Origin: Bugulina stolonifera
Taxonomy: Eukaryota; Bryozoa; Gymnolaemata; Cheilostomatida; Bugulidae
Assembly: GCA_935421135.1 (NCBI GenBank)
Contig: OW285187.1
Span: 6,758,001-6,822,000, forward strand
DNA: 64,000 nt
Direction: 5' to 3'
The notes below the pieces were generated by a model. The model saw nothing but the letters and a program-made list of their open reading frames with translations, made no database searches and was not told where the DNA came from. Within the stretch, counting starts at the first letter, position 1. Every line of letters begins with the position of its first letter. The translations under genes and the position numbers were made by a program. Below, piece by piece: positions 12,801 to 25,295 of the stretch.

Positions 12801-15800
12801 GCTAACTCACTTGAAAATGGCGCCAGAAACCTTGATCCGGCTAGATAGAGAGAGGAACAAACAAAACACAAAGAAAAAACTATAATTCTGATTAGAGAAG
12901 ACCATCTGCATAGTTGTATGGTATTGATGATGCACTGCACTACAATACACTAATGAGAATTATATAAAAGGAAACGACTAGAAATTATAACATAGCTCAT
13001 ATTAAATTTTCCACTCCTATGTCTTGCCATTATATAACATTGGTTTGACTCTATACAAGTTCTACTAACATTCTAGGGGCAGGCATGAATATCTTTGTTG
13101 GAGATTTTGACCCAAAATTAATCACACACTGATATGCTGTCATGTGCCATATAATTTACGTGTATCTTGATGAGCAGTGTGGATAAATGTTACAAGTGAA
13201 GACAAATCTTGTTCCAGAATAAATTGATAGTAAAAGTGTTAATCAGTTCCATATGCTAGAAAGAGCACTATCCAAGAAGAAATATCTAGTAGGAGTAAAC
13301 TCCAGTGTGTTTCATTGAGTGGCATTGCTATAAATATATCTGTCTTATCGCGAATACAAAAGAGTTTCCATTTTTAAATAAGCACCAGATTTTATGTTCG
13401 AATTTTGAAACTCCTGAAACCGTAATTGAGAATAGGACAGCTGAGAAATTAATAAAAAATTTATGCTAAAATTCCAAATTTTAACAGAAATATCTCAGTT
13501 GAATGGTATATCATTACTACAGGAAACTATTCCCTACACAACATTTCTTCTTGTACAGTTAAGTTCAATTGCTTCACTCCGTCAGCTCTAGCCTACAAGT
13601 ATGTGACATAAAAATACATACATATATAACAGATAGAAGAAACAACACTTACTAGCTAGAGGTCTCATGAACACATCATATCTGTCCTCATCTTCACCGA
13701 GATCTACGAGCAGAAGACGACCTAGTGCCAAGTAGAACGTAGTGCGACATCTTGTGTCCTTGAGGGAACTCATGCCGTTTACTCCCAGGAAGGGAAAGTT
13801 TTCACTCTGAAGAAGTAAACAGCATCAGTAAAAAGAGAGAGGAAGATAACACGGCGTATACTGTACATCATGGGATTACATTGACTACAGAAACACCAAA
13901 CAATATTATACTACCATAGCCATTACCAGCATTAGTTTCCAATATGGACAGTGCTAGAAATATCTGCTTATGCAGATGGTCGGGGTAATGCGAAGACAAT
14001 TCCTGCTTTCAGATATCACCACATAAATACCAGATGTAGTTAGGCTGGGTAGATGGATACTTACATTGTGGTTTGTTAAGACAAACTGCACTGCATCCAA
14101 TTTGATCAGTTTCCTCACACTGCTATAACCCACACTGAGATCATTGAGTAGCTGGAGGGTCTTGGAAATAATCACCTCACTCTCTCCCCAAAACTTCAGA
14201 TTCGTAATTCTAATATAACAACAAAGATAATATACATAAACACAGTATATTAGCCTAATACACATGTATTAAAATATACAAAACACTAGTGAACAGTATG
14301 GCAGTATTGTAGGTGATACTGCGCAGTAGTTGTCCAACAGACCATGTACAGAGAGAACCTATTATTTTATTGTATATTGATATGATGGCCCTAAGAATGA
14401 TAGTGTAGTGTAGCTATCATGAGATCACAACTCCAAACACTATTCTATAGACAGCTACAGGGACATTTGGAAAGAGGGAATTGTCTTATCCTGTGAGAAC
14501 AGGATACACGGGTAATGCGGGATCACAACTAGAAGTCTGGAAAAAAATAGTGGAGGGAAGATATTCAATTGAGTGCGACACCTACATTCTTCTCATTGAT
14601 ATTTCTGTTATCCCTGCATCTTTTACAATATACTTTTGCTGCCCAGTGTTTAAGGGTCAGCCTGTCAGCTGTGGGAGAAGACAGTGACACAATTGCTGTC
14701 TTGGCAACCTCTTGGACCAATCTGGACAGCAAATAAAAATCCAAAGACGGCCGTCCGGACTAGGCCCAAACGTCTATTGGCCTGGGAGTTTGCTTGGTCA
14801 GAGAAAACCATTCCTAGGCCATCGGCCCAGGTCGGTGTGTTCACGACTCTGTGACGGATGTGTGTCGGAGGTTTTTCAGCAAATTGGCCTGTGCCTGAAA
14901 TTTTGGTCGCGAAAACACTAAATGTTTCATTACTGAGTTACATATCTTCTCCTTCACTATCTTTGGTTAGTTTAACTTACATTTTTCTAATAAAAACACT
15001 GAGCACCATAGATTCGTCTGCGAGACCCAACACCTCCTGCAGTCTCTTATATACCTATAATAACAAGCATTGCCAGTGATGTATTCTATAGTGCATGTAC
15101 ATAGAATGGTTCCTACTCTACAGTGTGTGGACAGGAGAGTATCTAGGGATTAACAATATTATCATAATTACGTTACGTCAGTACTTTATAATCATAGCAT
15201 GTACATGGTCTATCTGTACAGGTAGTAGTGTTGAACCCATAGCCCTTTACGATCACTAAAGATATTTATTTACTATTTACCTAAAGTTAATAACAAAACT
15301 AATGTATTAGTTCAGCTGAGCTTCTGTTGAGTTTAAAACATTACAGTCACTTAGAATAATGTGTAGTAGTTACCACTAATTAGCATACAAGTACACTTGG
15401 AACTAGGATTGATTGGTATATTATCGCCACAGTTAAGTACCTTGGAGGTTCTCTGTACTTGTTCACCAATATATATTTTTCTAAAATGTTCGATGAAACT
15501 GAGCAGGGCTAGGTCTAACTTCTCACACCTCCTCTGGGAGAGCCGCGAGTCTATGACATTCATCAGCTGCAGAACCCTGAAAGAGAGTCAGTGGTGGTTG
15601 TAGTGATAATAACAAGCAGACAGTCGCTTATATGGAAGGAGAGAGAGAGGGTGGTGATGCCACACTCACCTCTGTATCATGACTTAAGGGATAAGGGGAG
15701 TGTCGTAGTTGTTTACTAATAGGGTATGCATATATAATAATATGGTAGTTGAATAACTGGAGGTGATAACTATGTGACAGCGAATAATAGGATAGGAGGA

Positions 15801-18800
15801 GTAACAAGTAGACTACTTACCGACACACTAACTCTCCATCCATTGTATCGTGTTCATCTGTACTGGAGAAGGACACTCTACCGCCCACCTCCACTCCAAT
15901 AATGTATACCAGCCAAGATAATATGCCTAGACAACATAATATTATAGTGAGTACATTCACAACACTTGCTAGCCTATGCACACACTGTACATGTGAACAC
16001 ATGCGATCTACGTGGTTGTATGTTCAGTGTAGTACGTACTTTCTTGTATGGTGAGCTGTCCATTATTATTTCCTGCATTAGACAGTTCCTGATACTTTTG
16101 AGCGGCTTCATCAAAGAGTCTAACCAGGTGTGTGCAGGTCTTTTCATATTGACACCTGCCTATCTGTGATATCTGTAGAGTAACAATATAGTATGCTAGG
16201 TGGCACCAGTGTATGATACAGCAACAATATAGTACACAGTCATATAGCATAATAGCAATGTAGTTTACACAACTACATGTACTGACTACATTTTGTACTA
16301 CGGTTCCATTAGTTCCTGATGGAAGGAACATGCATAATAGAAGATGACCATTTTACATTACATATTGTATTTATATTTGTATCTATAGCTCAGCATCATA
16401 TCTATAGAGTATAGAACTTCCTGGTAATGTATCATATGACACATCTACGTCTTTCATCACCACTTTTGGTGGAAATAGAAATAACAGCAGTATAGGAACA
16501 GTGTATTAGCTGCTGTATTAATAACAGTAGAATTATACACAGTTGATTACATTACCAACATTGAATCAAGAGATCTATGCATGTTTACGTTACACCGTGT
16601 TTACTGTGGGTACGTGTAGAGTAGAAGTGAAAAGAGACTATATATACCGACCACAGCACTTCCACCAGATGATACTATACAGAATTAGTATCATCTGGTA
16701 TATTCAACCAATAACATGTGCTTCTTGTCAGCACACAAATTACACATGATACAGTTGAGTTATCAGGTGAGTGGATAGAGTAGGGGGCAGTGTCAGTATT
16801 AGTAGTATGTGTACGTATATAGTCACCTGTTCAAGCTGCTGACTGAGCACTGCGTGGTCGTCTAGGGGGTCTTCTAGGTTCTCCTGTACCACCTGTGACA
16901 CTGAGTTAAGTCTGGAGGTTATGTAAGCCTGTGTCACCTGATAAAAGTATAAAGTAATAATCAGTCATGTGTGTGCACTATATTAGTATATGGAATATAG
17001 TATGCTATAACATGTACATACCCCAGGGGTGCAGCGAGACATAAAAACACATACTCCAGGAGTGGAGTAAGATATACCATAGTACATACCTCGGGAGTGT
17101 AGGTCTCCAGCATATGTGGTTCACTAGCCTTCACATAAGGGATAGACATGACCATCCGCTGCCACATTGACAGCAGGTAGTATATGCTGTTGGGAGCAAA
17201 CTGCCACATCTACAATTACCCTACACCAATTATCCACTGTATATACATTGTACATGAAGTACATTCCTAAACTGACTGGTCTTTATTATTCTACATGTAT
17301 GTTGTTACAGTTTTATGCCGTAAATAATGTAGAGAATTCCTGTGTTGCACAAACTACAAATGGAAAAAAATTGGATTAAATGCAATGGTGAGCATGGTGC
17401 GAGTATTGATTTGGCTATTACCCTCAGACTGGTGACTGTAAACTCGGCAATGAGTTTGATGGTGACAGCATACGTATCACACCTCACTAATTCTCCCAAC
17501 TGAAAGTTGGCCTTGAGACGTGACAATAGTCTACAAAACTCATGGTAACAGGTAGGCTCCTCCAATCCCTGTAACAGAGTGCAACGTAACAGTGTACGAC
17601 ACAAAAACTGCTACGGAAATCAAAGCACTAGCAATAAAGACATTAATATATAGATATGCAGCATGCAAGACAGACTTCCTACTGCAAAAATTGAAATTGA
17701 ACAAACATGCCTGCACTGTTACTACAATTTTGGTAAGCAATAGCAAAGACGGGCGTTAATTGAAATAAATATTCTTCCGAAATAATTTATATAATTACTT
17801 GTTCGAATAGACTGCGAGTAGGGGAGGAGGTCTACTGCACCCACCCACGTAGAACCGATTACCAGTTCTATACTGTATGTAAATGAGGTTTAAATCTGAA
17901 GAAACAAACAGCTTAACTAAGCTCACTTCCAATAGACAAGACGTGGTGCTTGATGATGGACAAATTTGCAAAAAATCCATCGCAGAATGCCTCAATATGA
18001 GCAGACTATAAAACATTCCTACGCACATATTTTCAGCTTTTAGGGCAGATTGCAATAGCAAAGAAATAGCAAAGAATGTGTTGATTAATTTCCAAACAGA
18101 TAAGTGCTATTAATACCAGTACCTGTGGGTTTTCTAGTATGGATTTGATCCCATTTATAAGCTTGTTTAGAAATTCACTCTTTTCACTGTTGATGTAGAA
18201 TGATCTTCTAATAGAGGCCATTTGAACAAGACAGGAGAGCACCTGTAATTGTATACATTGTATATGGTGTTCATGTAAACAAAGTGACAAGCAACCTTTA
18301 CAGCATGACTATATAACATACATTGTATAGTAACATCATTAGGGGGACAACCAGACAAAATATATCTCTCTTCCTCCAAGTACACTGAAATATAATGAGA
18401 ACAATAAAGCTGAGTTCAACCCTAGACTTGTTGAGTAGTGTTTATTCACACATAAACAAATAAATAACGTTACAAACATGTTGAAGGTTATAATATAACA
18501 TTCAAAGGTGCTTGCAATGAAAGGGCCGAGAGTGAGGTACTTGATTAGAGTGACTTACTATAGCTCCTAGAGTGGGGGATACTTACTATAGCCCCTAGAG
18601 TGGGGGATACTTACTATAGCCCCTAGAGTGGGGGATACTTACTATAGCCCCTAGAGTGGGGGATACTTACTATAGCCCCTAGAGTGGGGGATACTTACTA
18701 TAGCTCCTAGAGTGGGGGATACTTACTATAGCTCCTAGAGTGGGGGATACTTACTATAGCTCCTAGAGTGGGGGATACTTACTATAGCTCCTAGAGTGGG

Positions 18801-21800
18801 GGTACCTACATTAGCTCCTAGAGTAGAGGAAATACTTACTATACCTTTAAGAGTAGAGGAAATACTTACTATACCTTCAAGAGTAGAGGAAATACTTACT
18901 ATAGCTCCTAGAGTAGGGGGAAGACACTTGTATAGATCGAACAACAGCTGCAGCAGACTGAAGTCCAGTAGAGCTGCAAAAAATAATTAATCCCAACTAT
19001 AAACCAAATAAAAAACAATGCTAGCCTGTAATTATAAGACAAAAGTTACGCTGATGATGAGAGAAGAGTATACAGCTTACCTTTCCTCCAGCTGGTAGGC
19101 ATGTGTACAGTACTAAGGTCATCTGATGTCTCATCATTTGTGGTACCAATGAAGTCATACGTGAGACAGTTGAGGGTCAGCTGTAGGCTACCTGCCACAA
19201 TGGTCAGCTGGAATCAATCAGTAATAATTATATATACACATGTAGCTATTGAAGATTAATAATTGACCCCAATCTAAGTTATACTGTGAGGACAGCAAGC
19301 CTACGGTTTCAAACATGTAGACTTCAGCAAATGATTATTCTAATACGAATAGGTGAGTGAAGGAGTAAAAAGAGACACTTTAATTAACATACTCTGAATT
19401 AAAAAACCAAAATGATACCTGCATGGAGTCGCTTAAATCCATATTCTTGATGTTACTGTAAGTGTTCTTGAGCAGTTCACATGCGGTCTCGAATACTTGG
19501 TAAAGCATTGCATCTCGGAACGCAAACGAAATTTTTCTGTGCCAAGTGATGGAATGATGTACTTCAGTCTGAAAAAGTGAGACATATAAAATTCAAACAC
19601 AGTGTACATGTATATATTTAATACGAATAACATAAACATGAATTGTATTATAAATACCGTATTTACAGTTGTAAAAACGATTTATTATAATTGAACAGTT
19701 TTTCACAAAAGTTGATCAAAATATTTCTTATCATTACAGAGAATAAACAAATATAGTAGGCTATAAAACAACTTGATAGGAAGCTAAGCTAAACAAATAG
19801 GCCTAATACTCAATTACCAACCTCTGACATCTGGTTAACTTCAGCTACCAGTCTGGCCAATAACTGGACTCCAATGGTTACATGCAGTGTAGTATCACTC
19901 TAAACATATCAAATTAACATTTTTTAGATTCAAGATTTAAAGAAGAGTTTTTCCAGGCATGGTCACTGTCACGATTACCGTCGCCATTCACAATATAAGA
20001 TATATCTAAAAAACACCTATGAGCAAAGTCTCTGCACCAGAACGCAACTCAAATATCATATTTAGTAGCTAAAACATCTGTACACAGAATAGAAGAGAGA
20101 TTGGCTGTAAGAATACCTGAAGGAATTTGCTAAGATCCTCAGTGACAGTCCTTAACGTGTAAACATCTTTCTGCATGTCATTCCATCCAACTTTGGTGAC
20201 TCGTGCATAGAGCTGCACAAGAGCCTGCTGGACGTACGCCAACGTCATCGTTCTTGTGCTCAGATATTTCAACACATAGTTTTTAATTTCAAGTCTTTGG
20301 TCACCAGTAAGGGCTGCATTACCTTTGTTCACTAACTTTGTCAAGGTGCTGGCACCCAGTAATTGAGAGTAGGGTGACTGTAACAATGTGGTTGCTGTTT
20401 AGTACACAAAATAACTGAGGGCAGTTAGTGATGTGGTAACTCAACGACATCAACAGATATAGGGCCTACACTATATGAAGATGACATCAATGAAAAGCTA
20501 AGAAGATATATTGTTATATGTAGCTTTCAGAGCTCTTGCTGCAACCTTTTGCTAGAACAGAAAATTTTCTCCAAATGTTCAATCACTAATTATAGGCATG
20601 CTCCTTCACAGTGTATATAAACAAGGAGAAGGTTTGGTAAATGTTTCTGGAATATTATAATGTGTTTCTGAACTGCAATAGTAGTCTATTTACCAAGCAA
20701 GCAGTGTACTCACAGCAGCTCTTTCGAGCAGAAGTTGACATTTTTGCAGACATCCAGGTGTGTTGGGGAAGTTGACTAGTGCTTTTTCTGCTTCATTACG
20801 AATATTTGTATCAGTTGTTTCATACAGCTGTTTGCATAAATTCTCCAACTGGAGAATTTCCTATCAATGAAAAGATCTGTTTTATATGTACCATATGAAG
20901 GAGGACAGCAGGAGACTTTTTCAAGGCCTATTTATACTGATGCACACCACAACAATGCAGATCATCAGCAGCGGTTTAAAATGACTCGGCTGCAAGGAAA
21001 GTGAAGCTTTACTTACAGTTAACTGAATGAAGTTGAAGCGCTTACTCCGGAGTCAATTAATTATATATACCCAATTTGATTATTATCATATAGCCTATGC
21101 AAGGTTTGCAAACTTTTCCACTTTCCTTTGGAAATAAAATATTGCCTATGGTTACTGACCCAAGCCAAGGACTTCTCATAAAAATCTTGGATAGTCTACT
21201 ATGTATTAAATTTGCTATCAGTTCACTACACTCACACTAACACCGCTTGGAATTGGTATGGTTTGGTAAGGCTGATTTTTTATAACAAGCATTGGTCTTG
21301 GTAGACTATGGCTGTCCATCAAGTTTCATTTGTTATGCACATGTAATATTTTAATGCGAGTTATGACATGTGGTTTACGTCTATGTTCAATGGAGCCTCT
21401 CTTATTTAGGTTTGTTGCATTTGTGCCACTATAAGCAGAGTTGTGTCCTCTTGCCTATGATTGACTCATTAGTACTATTCAACGCTGCTTCAAACGCAAC
21501 TTTGTTATGAAGAAGCAACTGTGTTTTATGTATTATAGAGAAAATTGTTAAATCTAAGCTGTTTGCATAGAAAGAGTACAGTGGTGAACAAGTGATTTCA
21601 CAGTGTTTGCTAATATAGCTGTAGGATCAGTGCTTTTTTTGTAAGATCAGTTGAGGGGTCTCCCTACATATTTCAGGTTCCCTCCCCACTCTCACCTTCA
21701 CACATAGCACTCCTACTGCATTCGTTTGACATTATAATAGAACTCATGGCCAAACATTTTGCGGAATATATAGCAAGGTGCATGGCCAAATATTTTGTGG

Positions 21801-24141
21801 AATATATAGCAAGATGCATGGCTAAATATTTTGCGAAATATATAGCAAAGTGGCCATAGTATGAGGGATGCTTTGTGTGCAGGTGGCTCAGAGCATATCT
21901 AATGCTCCCTGGCAAAGCTTTCTTTTTTAAAGTTGCTGAGCTGGTGCAGAGGTAGTAGAGTCCGCTGGCCGTCCTAGGCAATTAGATGCCGTAGAGGTGC
22001 CGGTTTAAACCCGGTGAGAAACTGGTATTTTCATGAATGTCAAACAAGTCTCTGATTGCTCAAAAGACAAATTCCTTGCATACGAATAATCCTATACATA
22101 TATATGTGATTAGAGTTATTTTGCTAAGACTTCCCAGACAATAAGGAATCGTTCATCCCTGTTAAATGCTGCTTGGCATTTTCGTCAATTGCACTGTACC
22201 TCCCTTTTCTCCACCATGTTATAGCGCTACATAACATAGGGTCTGGGCACATATAACTCCAGTGGAGGACCGAATGTATAACTGAATTAGAGGCTATAGT
22301 GTCTCTAAGAAGAGAGGCTATTGAAAGAGTTCCACGCAGCTTTTATAGTTCTCAAGCTAATTGCCATCAATCTGATGTTGAATATTGCGCCAATCTTGAT
22401 AACCTCTTCATTCAAGCTAAATGCTTTATCTCACATCTCTTTTTGTTTTTTGCTGCCATTGAGATGTTATATTGCAAAGTTCTTGCGTACACTTATAGTC
22501 ATGTAGGAAGGATCGAAAGTGGTCTGTCGGCCCTCCACTTTTCATGCACTAAGTGATAGATGAGCTACTTGCTGCTCATTATTATGACCCGTAGGTTTGA
22601 ATGTTTCTTCTTGTGTTAATAACCTCATGGGTACGACCTTATGCCAGTCTCTGGCTTTTGGCTCCGCCAGGAACCTACAGTGTAGGCTAATAGATTCCTA
22701 GCTAGAAGCACCACAAATTATATGGAAGTGTCTTTATTGCAGTTCAAGGAACAACTGACTACTACAGCAAAATGCACTCATTTATATAGTAAACTCACTT
22801 TCGGCGGGGGAGCTACCAGAGGTCTTGAGGTTGTGGGGGGGGGGGGGGGGGGGGCGACCATGGGTCAGTCCCATACTAAATTATACATAATCATGGATGC
22901 TCAAATAAATGTTATTAAAAATCGTAATATATCATTTTAGCTCAGGGAAAAATAAAATAAACGTTTTTATACTTTAATTACGTGAAATAGCTATCAACCG
23001 GTCCTTATAACACACATAGTTTGACGGAGTGGTGGGAAGAACGACTAGGACATGACTGTGGGCACCTGAGCGTCGAGGTACAGCGGTCGGTCTTCTGTGA
23101 CAAGTTGGGGAGGGGGAGAGGGAATGGTAAAAACATATAATTATACATATCATTCACTAATACATTGGGTCGGCCCTCTAAAGCCCATTCAGTTTAGTAA
23201 TGCATGCGTGGTTAGCTATTCTCCTTATCTGGCTACTCACTACAATACATACATGTACAGATATGTTATATAGCCTGGAATCATGAGCCAATATTGGGGT
23301 TCACCATAGCATATTGATATACATGTACCAGGTAATATGTACATGTATGTTTCTAATAGAATGCATCATGCCTAGCTATGGCTACGGCTACTTTTTTAAC
23401 TTTTACTTTTAAAATGGCAATTTGTTGAGAGGGCTCTTGGGAGCCCCCTCAACAAACCATGATTTTTTGAGGGGGCTCCCGGGAGCCCAGAGAGCCCCCT
23501 GCAAAAAAAGCACTGTGTAGGATAACTTGTGCAAGTTTTTGAATTTTTCTGGGCTTTCCTTTTGCTGGCAATAAGTAGCTGCCTTTATTGGTAGGTCCAG
23601 TATTTCATCTCGCCACACTATATACGGCGGGTATTATTGCGTTGTTCTATATGCCTATACATTGTGTTGTGGCCTAGTTGTTCTAAATATAGCCTGGAAG
23701 GCATAAACATGGGGTTACTACAGTACTAGAACAGTAAATATCTAGGCACTCAATATATTGTGCCACTAAATAGCTGAGTGCGTCTTAATGCTACCTCAAA
23801 ACACGTGGCATAACCCCTTTAATATGAATTAGGGCTAATCCAATGAGCCACAACGGTAGTGTCAGTGTGCGATACAATCACTGAGCGAGTCTGAAGAGTC
23901 GGTAATTGCGAGTAACGGTAAATGAAATCACTAAATTCATAAAATTGACTTTTGGAAATACTAAGAACAAAGGCCAGTCAAATGCAATGGGGTCACACTA
24001 TAATAATCTTGAAACTGTTTGAGCTTTTCAGTAGTCGGTCTAGTCTTCTAATCTAGGTGCGAACATCGTCTAGGGTTTGGTTAAAGTAATATTTTTATGC
24101 AAAATATGAAGCTCAAAAGCTCTTACCTGATCCTGGGCCAT
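7227..24141 (-). CDS. XPO7: Exportin-7 (RanBP16), complete 26-exon gene
   Basis: Importin-beta-superfamily nuclear transport receptor; exportin-7 carries cargo between nucleus and cytoplasm with Ran. Exons from 5' to 3' on the minus strand: 24127-24141, 20714-20860, 20117-20377, 19822-19899, 19419-19568, 19081-19207, 18900-18973, 18123-18242, 17422-17568, 17090-17209, 16827-16937, 16040-16172, 15821-15926, 15441-15576, 14981-15054, 14065-14209, 13653-13806, 11563-11633, 11239-11435, 10835-10917, 10386-10600, 10053-excluded (none), 9595-9733, 9053-9213, 8702-8800, 7642-7769, 7227-7347. Total 3312 nt, 1103 aa; human XPO7 is 1087 aa. Landmarks match the vertebrate protein along its whole length: [14 protein letters not shown] near the N terminus, [77 protein letters not shown], and a C terminus ending in SIDMM. 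The start MAQDQ is a 15-nt exon that splices directly to the first HEAT-repeat helix. No break or missing segment was found. RANBP17, the sister paralogue, is vertebrate-specific as far as I know, so the symbol XPO7 is safe. Confidence 0.97.
9806..9858. repeat. (TAG)n microsatellite in an exportin-7 intron
   Basis: About 17 consecutive TAG/GTA triplets with one interruption near the right end. It lies in the intron between the coding exons at 9595-9733 and 10386-10600, away from the splice sites. Confidence 0.9.
11634..13652 (-). other. 2.0 kb exportin-7 intron; nothing else recognised
   Basis: The flanking exons join in phase to give [15 protein letters not shown], which matches exportin-7 with no gap, so the whole interval is intron. 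Short open frames inside it are not supported by splice sites or family similarity. Confidence 0.7.
14731..14920 (+). repeat. Dispersed repeat family R1, copy 1
   Basis: Shares long patches with 36066-36300 in the same orientation: AAATAAAAATCCAA at the left edge, then CCTGGG and TTTGCTTGGTC, then GTGTGTTC...GACGGA, and TTGGCCTGTGCCT near the right edge. It sits in an exportin-7 intron between exons 14065-14209 and 14981-15054. It has no coding content. The element class is unknown; it may be a non-autonomous transposon or SINE. Confidence 0.7.
18553..18899 (-). repeat. Minisatellite of duplicated exon end plus 5' splice donor
   Basis: Read on the minus strand, each unit repeats the last bases of the exon 18900-18973 (about ACTCTAGGAGCTATA) followed by the donor GTAAGTAT. 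Donor hexamers (ACTTAC on the plus strand) start at 18553, 18581, 18609, 18637, 18665, 18693, 18721, 18749, 18777, 18834, 18864 and 18894, with a variant (ACCTAC, i.e. GTAGGT) at 18804. The spacing is 28 bp for the distal nine units and 27 or 30 bp for those nearest the exon. The donor at 18894-18899 is the one expected to be used. See the findings for the reading-frame consequence. Confidence 0.92.
21746..21850. repeat. About 39-bp tandem repeat, three copies
   Basis: Three adjacent copies of a unit containing CATGGCCAAATATTTTGYGGAATATATAGCAA with a few differences. It lies in exportin-7 intron 1, about 80 bp left of the SINE-like element. Confidence 0.8.
21933..22080 (+). mobile_element. 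tRNA-derived SINE-like element, copy 1
   Basis: Aligns with 33253-33390. Shared parts are TTGCTGAGCTG at the left, a B-box-like CGGTTTAAACCCGG at 22001-22014 (consensus GGTTCRANNCC), then ACTGGTATTT..CATG, then AAGTCTCTGATTGCTCAAAA and AAATTCCTT. A tRNA-like head followed by an unrelated conserved body is the usual build of a SINE. The A box is weak. No poly(A) tail or target duplication was found. Confidence 0.6.
23419..23510. repeat. GC-rich fold-back pair in exportin-7 intron 1
   Basis: TTTGTTGAG and GGGCTC on the left pair with GAGCCCCCTCAACAAA on the right, giving a strong hairpin. It is followed by a second hairpin of GGGGGCTCCC and GGGAGCCC type ending in GAGAGCCCCC. This stands out from the AT-rich surroundings and resembles a small MITE, but no defined ends or target duplication were seen. 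Confidence 0.5.
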
Positions 24142-24165
24142 GGCTTATTGAGAATGGGATGCGTT

Positions 24166-24175
24166 TGCGCATGCG
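24166..24175 (-). promoter_or_regulatory. NRF1-like palindrome beside the exportin-7 start codon
   Basis: TGCGCATGCG lies about 25-35 bp upstream of the exportin-7 ATG on the minus strand. The vertebrate NRF1 consensus is about YGCGCATGCGCR, and such sites are common in housekeeping promoters. Assignment as a promoter element is inference from position and sequence only. Confidence 0.35.
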
Positions 24176-24332
24176 ATAACGGAAATAAAGGCCAAGGTCG
24201 ATTTCAGGCAATTTATAACCTGTAGGCCAATCACGTAAAATAAATAACGGCTATCTGCTATAGTGCTCTTTAACTCTGCCTTGACAAAGTAAGGAACCCA
24301 CGTTAGCATTTAAATGGCCGATTTTGTTAATA

Positions 24333-24341
24333 TAAAAATTT
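24333..24341. repeat. Left 9-bp target-site duplication
   Basis: TAAAAATTT directly abuts the left inverted repeat at 24342. The same nine bases in the same orientation abut the right inverted repeat at 31585-31593. Direct repeats at both outer edges are the footprint of transposon insertion. Confidence 0.8.
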
Positions 24342-24396
24342 GGTTTCATATATCTGCAGGACCCTGAAACCTGGTCCTGGATCTAGTGGGTGCGAC
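24342..24396 (+). repeat. Left terminal inverted repeat of the 7.2 kb element
   Basis: Begins GGTTTCATATATCTGCAGG and is identical to the reverse complement of 31584-31546 for 39 bases. It stays recognisable to GGTGCGAC with a few indels. Confidence 0.85.
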
Positions 24397-24796
24397 CCAT
24401 AAAGTCCAGGACTAGTTTCCTGAATCCGTAGTTTGCCATGCTCACGTGCCAAGTACAAGGATAGTCATGTAAAATAATGTTAATGTAAAAATATGTGTAA
24501 TATCACAACCTATTATAACTCTGATATTTTACATCACTCAAGGATGACTGGGAAAGCTAACCATAATCATGAAGATTTCAGGCAAGCACAGTTATACAAG
24601 CATGTACTAATACTTACTAATTAAAATAAAAATATTTCTATACTATTAGGCTACTATACTATACTTATACTACTAATAATTATAATATCATATATGAATA
24701 TCCTAATACTTATACTTTACTATACTATACTTAATTAATGCTAATACTTTTCTTTAATAAGATAACTTTTATTTTGATTTTTCTAATCTAAAACCT

Positions 24797-24917
24797 GCTT
24801 AAGACTGGAATTATATTTTGAACTTAGATTCAATCCACAGCTCAAGGCTGGTTGTGAATTCAGTCCAGCATAGATGATAATAATTATATATATTATAATA
24901 TAATTCCAGTCTTAAGC
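24797..24917. repeat. 121-bp hairpin (MITE-like) inside the 7.2 kb element
   Basis: GCTTAAGACTGGAATTATAT at the left end is the exact reverse complement of the right end, with about 80 bp between. ACCT lies just outside both ends as a possible short target duplication. No coding capacity. Confidence 0.7.
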
Positions 24918-25216
24918 ACCTGACCTTTGGATTAAAACCCATCATTATTATGATTATGATTATTATTATATTATTATTTATGCTATTTTGTATTTAGGCC
25001 ATAGGCGTAATTATAAAATAATTGATAAAATATAAGTAGAATTTATGATAATAATTATTATTATTAAATATTTTAATATTTATATTTTATTATTTTATAT
25101 TGTTTATTATTAATATTATAATTATTGTATAAATTATTATTTATAGGCCTACATATAAGAGTGTAAGTGACTACAAAGTGGAGTTGATCAGGAAAAATGT
25201 AACAAAACTTCATTTG

Positions 25217-25255
25217 ATTGTTAAAACAAGGTTATCAGAAAGCAAGCAAGGTGTA
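25217..25255 (+). repeat. Left arm of an outer inverted repeat around the nested element
   Basis: TTGTTAAAACAAGGTTATC and the following AGAAAGCAAGCAAGGTGTA match the reverse complement of 27339-27377 with about four substitutions. The pair brackets the nested TA element, which appears to have landed in a pre-existing palindrome. Confidence 0.75.
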
Positions 25256-25295
25256 GGCTACATACATTGTATATAAATTATGTAGAATGTATATA

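Larger units (their letters stand above)
20861..24126 (-). other. First intron of exportin-7 (3.3 kb), repeat-rich
   Basis: Separates the 15-nt start exon from exon 2. It contains a tandem repeat at 21746-21850, a SINE-like element at 21933-22080, a run of about 20 G near 22838-22855, and GC-rich fold-back sequences around 23419-23510. No additional exon was supported. Regulatory sequence for exportin-7 could be here, but none was identified. Confidence 0.6.

Noticed and set aside
24960..25145. Very AT-rich block resembling an origin or scaffold region
   Set aside because: It consists of simple AT and TTA-type low-complexity sequence with no defined motif.
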